Source of the DNA: JAUXFK01 sp034189035
GTDB lineage: Bacteria > Desulfobacterota > UBA8473
Assembly (NCBI GenBank): GCA_034189035.1
Contig: JAXHVA010000157.1
Coordinates: 1-7,743 of the forward strand
Length of the DNA: 7,743 bases
Direction of reading: 5' to 3'
Part shown: piece by piece, positions 1 to 6,481 of the stretch
Layout: every line of letters begins with the position of its first letter
How positions within the stretch are numbered: position 1 is the stretch's first letter
Position numbers and translations under genes: made by a program
The notes under the pieces: model-generated
What the model saw: the letters and a program-made list of their open reading frames with translations, nothing else
Told to the model about the DNA's origin: nothing
Databases searched by the model: none

Positions 1-329
1 CCCAGTGGCGAGGATATCCTGAGGCAATACGGGTTGATAAAGGGTCTGAGTTTATGTCCAGAAACATGGAGAAATGGGCAAAGAAGCATAAAGTACCGAT
101 TTTATTGAACCTGGTAAACCAGCTCAGAATGCTTATATTGAATGCTTTAACAAGACCTATAGAGAAGATATCCTGGACCTTTATTTTTTCTGAATCCTTA
201 CTGAGGTAAGAGATATCAGCCCCGAATGGTTCTATTAATAACAATGAGGATCGCCCTCACGAATCTTTAAATAATATGACTCCCTATGAATACCTTAAAA
301 AACGAGACACAAAAACTCTCTACTTATGA
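1..329 (+). pseudogene. IS3-family transposase OrfB, C-terminal remnant with frameshifts
   Basis: This is the end of the DDE integrase core of an IS3-family transposase; the 5' part lies outside the window. Three frames must be joined. Bases 3-97 read IRVDKGSEFMS...WAKKH, the region around the second catalytic Asp, with DKG in place of the usual DNG. Bases 98-236 read FIEPGKPAQNAYIECFNKTY, which holds the catalytic Glu, then an in-frame TGA at 191-193, then LTEVRDISPEW. Bases 237-329 read NNEDRPHESLNNMTPYEYL, ending at TGA 327-329. These blocks occur in the family's usual order and spacing, so this is one gene broken by at least two indels and a nonsense codon. It cannot make an active transposase. 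The right end of the IS probably lies shortly after 329, but I could not identify a terminal repeat. Confidence 0.85.
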
Positions 330-1027
330 GTGGTACTAAAAATGAGAGGTTGACATACGCATCACACCTTTCTGTAAAGTCACAAAGGGAGTTTCATGCT
401 CATATACCTAAATTGAAAAGAATTTTGGGATTGTATGATCAAAAAGAAAAATTACAAATAATTAGCTTGACACAGTTCATAGTAATTTGGTAATCATCTA
501 TTCATCCCTCAAACAGTTTTTTATATAGTGCCCATTCAGCAATGAGCAATTGCGTTCAAGGTCAAGAAAGGCGAAAATTATAAACAGATACTACTGCCGC
601 CAGGGATCCGGGTTTGTGGGGGCCGAAGGGTATAGGCGAAGAGAGACTGAAAGAAAAGGCCATTATCCTATCTCAACCGGTAAATGTACCCGAGAGGCTT
701 ACATTGGTGACTAACTTCTTCATCACATTGGTAGTAGCCATTTAGTTGTTCGATAACTAATATCTATAACATTCAATCCACTCGTGTTCCTTGGCTGTGA
801 CTTTTAGACTCGTTATCTTTGAAGCGCAACGATATAAAAGATGTATCGGTTCTTCCCGAGTGCAAGCCTAGCCGTTTTTTACTTTTAATTACCAACTTTT
901 TCTGCATTTGTACGGTGTGTTGGCGTAGAGCGTAAAGACTGTCAGCATTGCTCTTTTTTATGTAAATCAAAAGTCAATTTTTTGTCTTGATATCTTATTT
1001 TACAAAAATAAACGAAGAATCCGCTTG
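330..1027. other. Gene-poor stretch with one unexplained open fragment
   Basis: About 700 bases without a convincing gene. The segment 590-744 on the plus strand is open and encodes GPKGIGEERLKEKAIILSQP, then VNVPERLTLVTNFFITLVVAI (split here in two), ending at TAG. It looks like a charged linker running into a hydrophobic helix, as in a membrane transporter, but it lacks a start codon and I cannot name a family. An adjacent frame upstream (about 550-630) reads AIAFKVKKGENYKQILLPPG, so a frameshifted remnant is possible. Bases 745-1027 are AT-rich and noncoding in appearance. A minus-strand reading of 773-970 is open but resembles no protein family. Confidence 0.4.
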
Positions 1028-1035
1028 AAAGGGAG
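1028..1035 (+). promoter_or_regulatory. Ribosome binding site of the secreted-protein gene
   Basis: AAAGGGAG lies 7 bases before the ATG at 1043. It supports that start, which also gives a well-formed signal peptide. I found no convincing sigma-70 promoter in the AT-rich DNA immediately upstream. Confidence 0.7.
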
Positions 1036-1042
1036 CTGACCT

Positions 1043-2128
1043 ATGCAAAAGACTTTTCTTCTCTTAATAATATTTCAACTTATTACTTTCTTGAGCACAG
1101 AGGCACATACAATGGATGTTCCAATATCGGAGTTATACTATTACTGGGAAGTGGAATATGTCTATACAAATCTTGACGATACTATTGTTCAAGTAGGACC
1201 ATGGGTGAATACTAATGTCGACTCCTCCCCTTTAGCACCTGGAGATTTTTTTATTATCGATTTTGGAGACTCAGGTCCTGTGTTTATGGATATTTTTGGA
1301 GGAATGAGCGATTCTCTATTTACAGATATTTTTGGAAGTTATAGCTTTATTCCAGAAACTTGGAATCATATTATCTCTGGGTCCTCCTTCGGTTATGTTA
1401 AGGGGCAAAGCGATTTATTTTCAGGTTCGACAGCCTTGAAAATTGCTTTAGATTATGATTTTTCAATCGAGTCCGGTAATAATTTGTCAAAAGAGTCCGG
1501 TAATAATTTGTCAAAAGGGTGGATAGATCTCTTACTTATCGACCTAGACATCGATCAGGTTGTCGGCAGTCTTTTTCTAACTAGCGAGGAATCTCCTTTG
1601 GGAAGTCTTTCTAGAACTTTCTATATTGACCCAACCCATTCTTACAAGTATGTAATGGGTGCTTATGCTCAAGGTTGGCTAGATAAAGCAGATAATACTA
1701 CTATCCCACTTCCTCGTTTTGATATAATTACCAGCCTGGATGTAGCCGATACTTTGTTGACATTGAGTGAACCATGCACAATAGATATTCATCCGGGCAT
1801 CTTTTATTTGAAAAGTAAGGGGAAATTTGTAACTCTTTTTATTGAACTTCCTCAGAATTACGACGTGGCTGATATTGACTCCGAGACTATCGCTTTAGTT
1901 AATATTGACAACATCCCGCTCGATCCGCCCTTGAGGACTGTTGACTCATTTGCAATCGGGGATTACGACAAAGATGGTATCCAGGACCTTAAAGTGAGAT
2001 TTGATAGAAAATCCGTTCTGAGAGTCAGCTCTCCAGGTCGGATTAAAGTAATAGTGAATTTCAAGACATACGATGGGACCAACTTTGTAGGTGTTGACGC
2101 AATATGCGTCATAGGTAAAAGGTTTTGA
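1043..2128 (+). CDS. Secreted hypothetical protein with a calcium-loop-containing C-terminal domain
   Basis: 361 residues, apparently intact. Residues 1-21 form a Sec signal peptide: MQK, a hydrophobic core LLLIIFQLITFL, then STEA with a likely cut after Ala21. The middle (about 25-240) is rich in aromatic residues, Asp, Gly and Ser, and I do not recognise it. It carries an 8-residue duplication, ESGNNLSK at 143-150 and again at 151-158. The C-terminal part from Cys245 (CTIDIHPG...LKSKGKFVTLFIELP) to Cys355 resembles a beta-rich domain I recall from secreted proteins of Desulfobacterota and related groups. It includes a DxDxDG loop, DYDKDGIQD at 307-315, that could bind calcium. The two cysteines bracket this domain and could form a disulfide. 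Role unknown; exported or surface-attached is an inference. The gene stands alone, with no close neighbour on the same strand. Confidence 0.85.
   Translation: MQKTFLLLIIFQLITFLSTEAHTMDVPISELYYYWEVEYVYTNLDDTIVQVGPWVNTNVDSSPLAPGDFFIIDFGDSGPVFMDIFGGMSDSLFTDIFGSYSFIPETWNHIISGSSFGYVKGQSDLFSGSTALKIALDYDFSIESGNNLSKESGNNLSKGWIDLLLIDLDIDQVVGSLFLTSEESPLGSLSRTFYIDPTHSYKYVMGAYAQGWLDKADNTTIPLPRFDIITSLDVADTLLTLSEPCTIDIHPGIFYLKSKGKFVTLFIELPQNYDVADIDSETIALVNIDNIPLDPPLRTVDSFAIGDYDKDGIQDLKVRFDRKSVLRVSSPGRIKVIVNFKTYDGTNFVGVDAICVIGKRF
1469..1516 (+). repeat. Perfect 24-bp tandem duplication inside the secreted-protein gene
   Basis: Two identical 24-base units (1469-1492 and 1493-1516), each starting GAGTCCGGTAATAATTTG, stand head to tail. 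The unit is a multiple of three, so the frame is kept and ESGNNLSK is simply doubled. The lack of any difference between copies suggests a recent slippage event. Confidence 0.95.
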
Positions 2129-2368
2129 AAACTTGAGTGAGGATCTATATTCAGTAGTTTCTAGTGAAGACAGACATATTGATTAATACCAATATTCGTT
2201 TTTTTAGTCTCACCCAGCGTTTTTCCTAGCATTATCAAACCATAAATAGAGTGTAGAAATTTAACCGTTATTATGGAATGAATTGGCCGGGGCATGATCT
2301 AAAGGCAGTTGAAGATCGGAAATGTGATATTAAGTTCCCTTTTTATATAAAGGAGGAGTTAATTCAGC

Positions 2369-2434
2369 TTGTTTAATTTCTGTGGTAAAAAAGGCTTTTA
2401 CATTCCTGTATCCATTGTAAAAAAAGGAAGGTAA
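2369..2434 (+). CDS. Possible 21-residue leader peptide before grx
   Basis: A TTG at 2369 opens a reading frame of 21 codons, beginning FNFCGKKGFY after the initiator and ending KKGR, with its TAA stop at 2432-2434, two bases before the glutaredoxin ATG. The consensus-like AAAGGAGG about 12 bases upstream of the TTG is the reason to note it, though that spacing is long and TTG is a weak start. It may equally be the tail of a lost gene. No function can be assigned. Confidence 0.2.
   Translation: MFNFCGKKGFYIPVSIVKKGR
2385..2422 (+). promoter_or_regulatory. Mutually exclusive AT-rich hairpins upstream of grx
   Basis: Three segments can pair alternatively: GTAAAA (2385-2390), TTTTAC (2396-2401) and GTAAAA again (2417-2422). 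The middle segment can pair with the first (5-base loop) or the third (15-base loop). The second pairing ends 3 bases before the glutaredoxin ribosome binding site GGAAGG (2426-2431). The stems are short and AT-rich, so a regulatory role is speculative. Confidence 0.2.
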
Positions 2435-2436
2435 AG

Positions 2437-2688
2437 ATGAATGATCCCGTAAAATTATACTCATTAAGCACATGCAGCCATTGTAAAGCTACAAAAAAGC
2501 TTTTGAACGATTGTCATATAAAGTTTGATTTTGAAGACGTGGATCTGCTCGATGGGGATGAAAGGCAAGCCATTATCGAAGAAGTAAAGAAACTGAACCC
2601 AAGTTGTACTTTCCCGACAATAACAATTGGAGATAGGGTTATTGTAGGTTACAAAGAAGAAGAGATCAGGGAGGCGTTACACCTATGA
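2437..2688 (+). CDS. Glutaredoxin-like thiol-disulfide oxidoreductase
   Basis: 83 residues, the usual size of a small glutaredoxin/NrdH-type protein. It starts with the beta strand VKLYSLST, followed by the redox motif Cys13-Ser-His-Cys16 and the helix KATKKLLND. The cis-proline block FPTITIG (Pro60) and the GY(K)EEEI segment (Gly71) that close the thioredoxin fold are in their usual places. A further Cys26 and Cys57 are present. ATG 2437 is preceded by GGAAGG with 5-base spacing. The stop overlaps the start of the downstream FTR-like gene by ATGA, indicating translational coupling. In this pairing the glutaredoxin is likely reduced by the FTR-like protein rather than by glutathione; this follows from context and is not shown by the sequence. 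Cytoplasmic: no signal peptide. Confidence 0.9.
   Translation: MNDPVKLYSLSTCSHCKATKKLLNDCHIKFDFEDVDLLDGDERQAIIEEVKKLNPSCTFPTITIGDRVIVGYKEEEIREALHL
2668..2674 (+). promoter_or_regulatory. Ribosome binding site of the FTR-like gene inside grx
   Basis: AGGGAGG lies within the last codons of the glutaredoxin gene, 10 bases before the overlapping ATG at 2685. It supports that start and coupled translation of the two genes. Confidence 0.6.
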
Positions 2689-3020
2689 GTGAATTAGAAA
2701 AGCTTTATGAGCTATTGAAAAAAGCACAGGAAAAAAAGGGCTTCTTCTTCAATAAGGAAAGAGAGAGGGTTTTTGAGCTTCTGGATGCCCTCCTTACGAA
2801 TAAAGGACGTTATGGATATATGTCATGCCCGTGCAGGCTTGCAACCGGAGACAGAGAAAAAGACATAGACATTATCTGTCCGTGTGTATATAGGGAGCCG
2901 GACGTGAAGGAGTATGGCAGTTGTTATTGCAGTCTCTATGTATCAAAATCATGGAATGAAGAGAAGATACCTCACGAATATGTCCCAGAAAGAAGGCCAT
3001 CTGAAAAAAGATTTTTCTAG
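2685..3020 (+). CDS. Ferredoxin:thioredoxin reductase catalytic-subunit-like iron-sulfur protein
   Basis: 111 residues. The core reads SCPCRLATGDREKDIDIICP followed by CVYREPDVKEYGSCYCSLYV, giving the FTR catalytic (beta) chain pattern: Cys48-Pro-Cys50, Cys65-Pro-Cys67 and Cys80-Tyr-Cys82. In the plant/cyanobacterial enzyme the order is CPC-X16-CPC-X8-CHC; here the gaps are 14 and 12, and the last motif is CYC. The six cysteines should hold a 4Fe-4S cluster and an adjacent redox disulfide, passing ferredoxin electrons to a disulfide partner. The N-terminal 40 residues are a charged helix. No variable (alpha) subunit is encoded nearby. Coupling with the glutaredoxin gene makes that protein the likely partner, by inference. 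The gene ends at TAG 3018-3020 with no obvious terminator. Confidence 0.9.
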   Translation: MSELEKLYELLKKAQEKKGFFFNKERERVFELLDALLTNKGRYGYMSCPCRLATGDREKDIDIICPCVYREPDVKEYGSCYCSLYVSKSWNEEKIPHEYVPERRPSEKRFF

Positions 3021-3124
3021 ACCTCGCAATTCCTCATGACTTTCTTGAACAGCCATGCTAATTATGTGTTTTTACACAAACCGAACGATTGTACATCAAA
3101 CACTTGAGTCAGAAAATCCTTTAA

Positions 3125-4868
3125 AAAACGCTTTATGAAATTTTCGACGTAGAATCCCTGACTAGGTATCCATATTATGCAGAGCAATCAAAGGAAGTCT
3201 TTGATATGGTGCTTGATGCTGGCATAAAATTGGGTAAGGAAGTTTTTCGCCCATGTCTTGAGGAAATGGATAAGAATCCACCGGAGTTTGTTGGCGGGAA
3301 AGTAAGAGTCCATCCTTCTGTTCTAAAAATAATGAAGGCTTGTGGGGAAGGCGGTTGGATTGCAACAAGTGCCCATTATGAACTTGGTGGTCAGCAATTA
3401 CCCCTTATGGTATCTGGTGCCTGCCGATACATCCTTGCCGCAGCGAATTTCCCAGCAAGTGCATTTCCTTTTTTGACCAGTGCAGGGATTCATCTATTAG
3501 AACGGTTTGGTTCAAAGGAGATTATAGAACTTACATTCCTAAATTAGTTTAACGGTGAATGGCAAGGAAGAATGGTCATGACAAAACCACAAGCAGGAAG
3601 CTCTTTATCAGATATCCGCACCTCAGCAGAACCAACTGGAAAAGGGGATTATAGAATAAAAGGACAAGAGCTTTTCATTTCATGTACGGATTATGAATGA
3701 ATTGAAAATGTTATCCACTTGATGTTGTGTAAGATAAAGGGCGCACCAAAAGGAGTCAAGGGAATTTCCCTTTTCCTTGTTCCCAAGAAGCGCTTAAGGC
3801 CGGATGGAACAGTTACTTCTAATGATGTACATGTGACAGTAATCTATCATAAAATGGGCTATAAGGGAACCCTGCTTACTCAGTGAGCCTTGGAGGGAAT
3901 GATGATTGCTTCGGCTATCTGATTGGCGAAGAACATAAGGGTTTGAAATATATGTTTACCCTGATGAACGAGGCTCGAATAGGCATTGGAATGATGGCTG
4001 CAGAAATGTCAGCAGCAGCGTATTATGGGTCATTAGAATATGCAAAGGAATGCCAGCAAGGACGTCAGATTTCATCAAAAGACCCTTCCACATCACAAAT
4101 TCCTATCATTGAACATGCAGATGTAAAAAGGATGCTGCTTTTCCAGCGAGCGATCATAAACAGATCCCTTAGTCTCTTATTCATGTGCAGTAAGCTCTCT
4201 GAATAGACAGGGTGCTAGAAGGCGAAGAAAAGGAAAAAAACTTCCTCTTGTTGGATTTATTGACCCCAGTAGAAAAAACCTGCCCCTCTGAGATGAGTAT
4301 CCTATCAGTGAGTCAGGGGATTCAATGTTTGGGCGGTTATGGCTATTGCGATGAGTTCCCTTTAGAATAGTATTTTCGCGATATGCGAATTCATCCCATT
4401 CATGAAGGCACAACAGGAATTCAGGGAATGGACATGCTGGGGCGTAAAGTGGTGATGAAAAATGAGCAGGCTTTTCAAATCTATATAGAGAAAATTAATG
4501 GATTTCAACCTATTGCACAGAAAGGAACTTACCGCTACTCTCAATACTTTCGATAATGTAACATAATATTTAACAAGCTTAGCTGCAGCTGGCAAAATCG
4601 TTGAGTTCTTGGCTGATACTACACTTTACCTTGAATTCTTCAGTATTATTAGTGTAGCTTGGCAGTGGCTTATCCAAGGAATAACCGCACATAAAGCCTT
4701 AAACAATGGGGCTTCTGGAGGGGACATTTCCTTTTACAAGGTAAAATCTATACAATGCAGTGTTTTTATAGATACGAATTGCCAAAAATCGACGGCCTGG
4801 CAAAGATTCTAAAAAACACTGGTGGTTTGACTGCCAGTTTATTGATAGTAGTACCCTCTCCTATGTAG
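3125..4868 (+). pseudogene. Acyl-CoA dehydrogenase (DmdC-like, about 570-residue type), heavily decayed
   Basis: Joining frames recovers a nearly complete long-form acyl-CoA dehydrogenase, the subfamily that includes 3-methylmercaptopropionyl-CoA dehydrogenase. Such flavoproteins oxidise acyl-CoA to enoyl-CoA. Segments: 3125-3880 (YEIFDVESLTRYPYY..., GGWIATSAHYELGGQQLP, KPQAGSSLSDIRTSAEPTG, KGAPKGVKGISLFLVP); 3883-4203 (SLGGNDDCFGYLIGEEHKG, MNEARIGIGMMAAE); 4206-4518 (GGYGYCDEFPLE, then YFRDMRIHPIHEGTTGIQG, with the catalytic-region HEGTTGIQ); 4519-4750 (ADTTLYLEFFSIISVAWQWL); 4752-4868 (YRYELPKIDGLAKILKNTGG). In-frame stops are TAG 3545-3547, TGA 3698-3700, TAG 4368-4370 and TAA 4564-4566. 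Frameshifts fall near 3882, 4204, 4515 and 4750. The N-terminal 10-20 residues and start codon are not recognisable. The exact acyl substrate cannot be told. Confidence 0.9.
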
Positions 4869-5143
4869 CCCTTCAAACTGTTGTTATAGGATTTGGGACA
4901 TATCAACCATGTTGGCGTTGGTCTTTGCATGCTGGTGCACAAACTGGTAAAGACTCTGAGAATCACATTGGCTATGTAATTTCTGGACGTATGATGGTCA
5001 AAGATCCATCCGGCAATGAAGCGGAAATTGAGCTGGGATTCGCGTTTAAAATTGTAGCGGGAAGTGATGCGTGGGTAATTGGAGATGATCCTTGTATTGC
5101 ATTAGACGTTATACCCATAAGCAACCAATTTAATGTATTGTAA
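4862..5143 (+). pseudogene. Truncated cupin-domain protein
   Basis: The open frame from 4862 to the TAA at 5141-5143 reads VVIGFGTYQPCWRWSLHAG, then HIGYVISGRMMVKDPSGNEA, then ...AWVIGDDPCIALDVIP. This matches small single-domain cupins of the type 'GRGTYEPGWRWSEHV...H.GYVLSG...AWVVGDEPCVALDF'. About 30 N-terminal residues of the family are missing: the sequence directly upstream is the tail of the acyl-CoA dehydrogenase relic, in another frame. An ATG at 4925 exists but lies after the first conserved block, so it would give an incomplete fold. The usual GDAF and PPGHDAWV blocks appear as GFAF and VAGSDAWV, which loses a conserved His. Most likely a decayed fragment brought next to the dehydrogenase relic by a deletion or rearrangement. 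Confidence 0.65.
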
Positions 5144-5158
5144 TTAATACTTTATTTG

Positions 5159-5177
5159 CTGCGTGAGCGCGGCTAAC
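5159..5177 (-). repeat. Second copy of an IS91-like element end (partial)
   Basis: Read on the minus strand, GTTAGCCGCGCTCACGCAGC resembles the int-side end of the nearby element (GTAAGCCGCTACGCGGCAG, minus strand from 7482). Both contain GTWAGCCGC followed by a short hairpin-forming stretch, in the same orientation. It may be what is left of an earlier or tandem copy of the element. No coding sequence of such a copy is seen to its left, where the cupin fragment lies. Confidence 0.3.
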
Positions 5178-5183
5178 AAAATA

Positions 5184-5229
5184 AAGGATTAGTTCCGAGT
5201 CGAAGAACGAGAGCTCGAGACTAATCCTT
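5184..5229. other. Strong 46-nt hairpin next to the IS91-like element
   Basis: AAGGATTAGT (5184-5193) pairs perfectly with ACTAATCCTT (5220-5229), and an inner CGAG/CTCG extends the stem after a small mismatch. The loop is about 14 bases. On the minus strand the stem is followed by TATTTTGTT, which could act as an intrinsic terminator; on the plus strand there is no T-run. Outside it, CGCGGCT (5168-5174) and AGCCGCG (5239-5245) can also pair, but those belong to element-end sequences. Confidence 0.6.
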
Positions 5230-5230
5230 G

Positions 5231-5244
5231 GTTCAAGAAGCCGC
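5231..5244 (+). repeat. Left (tnpA-side) inverted end of the IS91-like element
   Basis: GTTCAAGAAGCCGC matches the right end GTTCAAGTAAGCCGC (minus strand) apart from one extra T. This side, downstream of tnpA, would be the oriIS side by analogy with IS91. The assignment is inference. Confidence 0.55.
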
Positions 5245-5407
5245 GGGTTATAGGGGAAAAGGTCGTTATTTTAGGATGGGCTTGAAGGGCGGATCAGGGG
5301 AAAGATTCATAAAAAAGCTATAAAACGAGCATCAATCTAAAATCAAGGCATATATTGTAGTAAAAAATTGTTGGTTAAAATGGTAAAGAATCAGCATTTT
5401 GGCACAC

Positions 5408-5438
5408 GGGTATTATAAGAGTATACCCTTAATTTTTT
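5408..5438 (+). terminator. Stem-loop with T-run, or subterminal hairpin of the IS91-like element
   Basis: GGGTAT (5408-5413) pairs with ATACCC (5423-5428) around a 9-base loop, followed by TTAA and six T's (5433-5438). On the plus strand this has the form of a weak rho-independent terminator. It also lies in the noncoding tail after tnpA, where IS91-type origins carry hairpins, so an origin role on the minus strand is an alternative. Confidence 0.4.
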
Positions 5439-5504
5439 GAGTCTCTTTTGTGGAGTAAATAATTGATAGTTTTTTAACATGTATAAATTTTATCAGGAAG
5501 GTCC

Positions 5505-6481
5505 TCATCTGAGAGGGGGCTTTAAAAAGGCAATAAAGCTTAAAGCCTTTCCACAGCAGGTACAATTCACTCCTTTCTTTTTATATTCGGGAATTTTGGA
5601 TAAGAGCTCACGGAGAACATCATGGATGAATGAAATGAGTTGACGTATTTTTTCAATCGAGACGGAACTGTTACAATTGAGAAAGCCTAGTATATTATCT
5701 TCATAAAATAATTTTGGCAGGATATGCTGAAGGAATCTTCGGATAAATTCCATGGCGTCAAGGGTCATGGTTTTCCATATTTTTTTCTGGCGATCTTTAC
5801 ATAGAAATTTAATGATACCGTTTTCAATGCTTTTGATGCGGTTAATAGAGATGGCCACACGAAACACATACCTTTAAAGTTAGCACAGGCAGTTTTGCCC
5901 TTTTCCCACTAACTGGCTATCGGCAACCCATTGTTGATTCCACACGGAAGGGTTCATTTTATCGAAGAGTTGAGCCTTTTTGATAGTATCCCTGAGCTTA
6001 GCTTTGAAGATATTGGCCTGGGGTTTGGTGTGGACGAATAGGTCTTGTCTTGAGAATAACCATAGATCTTTTTTTTCAGATAAGGCTCTACCCGGGATAA
6101 CCAGGTTAGATGAGGTGATACTGCAGCATGTTTCCCCAGGTATGGAGCACAGCCAGATATCCGATTCGAGTTGAGCCGATAAACCGTTTGTCTTGGGTTA
6201 ACTTTCTTGGAAATAATGTGTAGGCAGTTTTCCATCTGTTTATGGAGCCATTGATCCGCTTTATCATGCTGACAGGTTGGGCAATGCCGATTTCCGCAGC
6301 AGCAGGCAATGGACTGTAATGTATGACAGTCATTACAACCATAAACAATCATACCGAAAGAGCCACTGCGGCAATCAATGATATCCTGAATGGCTTTTTT
6401 ATGGATGTGCAGTATTCGGTTTCCATAAAGAGCCGGATAGTTTGGCCCATATATTTGAAAGACTTTTTGAATAGCACTCAT
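5505..6481 (-). pseudogene. tnpA: IS91-family HUH transposase, frameshifted and internally deleted
   Basis: Rolling-circle transposase, about 325 codons left against roughly 380 in intact relatives. From ATG 6481: MSAIQKVFQIYGPNY, then a zinc-binding block (Cys49, Cys52, then CCGNRHCPTC with Cys67 and Cys70) and DQWLHKQMENC. About 45 codons seem deleted near 6205. The next frame gives DKRFIG...GYLAVLHTWGNMLQYH. A base is missing exactly in the HxH (HUH) motif: the DNA reads CACCTCAT where CAC-CCT-CAT is expected (about 6108-6116). The following frame has LFVHTKPQANIFKAK and NPSVWNQQWVADS, two TAA codons (5882-5880, 5876-5874), then RYVFRVAISINRI, holding the Tyr region. The C-terminus (SVSIEKI...CTCCGKAL) is open to the stop at 5505. 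Its ATG overlaps the recombinase stop (ATGA). Confidence 0.9.

Larger units (their letters stand above)
2129..2436. other. Intergenic region upstream of the grx-ftr operon
   Basis: About 308 bases with no recognisable gene up to 2350. No clear terminator follows the secreted-protein gene. The last 90 bases hold a strong Shine-Dalgarno-like AAAGGAGG (about 2349-2356) with no long ORF after it, a short TTG-started ORF, and AT-rich pairing segments, described separately. Confidence 0.5.

Noticed and set aside
467..496. Sigma-70 promoter starting at TTGACA (467-472)
   Set aside because: No good -10 hexamer at 16-18 bases, and no gene follows.
773..970. 65-residue minus-strand ORF
   Set aside because: No recognisable motif, no ribosome binding site noted, AT-rich flank; taken as chance.
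3206..3547. Separate 113-residue intact gene
   Set aside because: It is only the N-terminal part of the acyl-CoA dehydrogenase; the homology continues in the same frame beyond its TAG stop.
3545..4370. Two in-frame TAG codons in the dehydrogenase as possible pyrrolysine sites, and TGA 3698 as selenocysteine
   Set aside because: The same gene also has a TAA and several frameshifts, and the stops replace residues (Gln, Leu) not linked to either amino acid. Decay explains all of them.
5168..5253. Integron attC site
   Set aside because: GGCTAAC and GTTATAG only partly match RYYYAAC and GTTRRRY, and the pairing arms do not have the attC order. Element-end sequences explain the GCCGC motifs better.
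5954..6481. 175-residue intact protein
   Set aside because: Only about the first 90 residues match IS91 transposases; the rest is out-of-frame reading after an indel.
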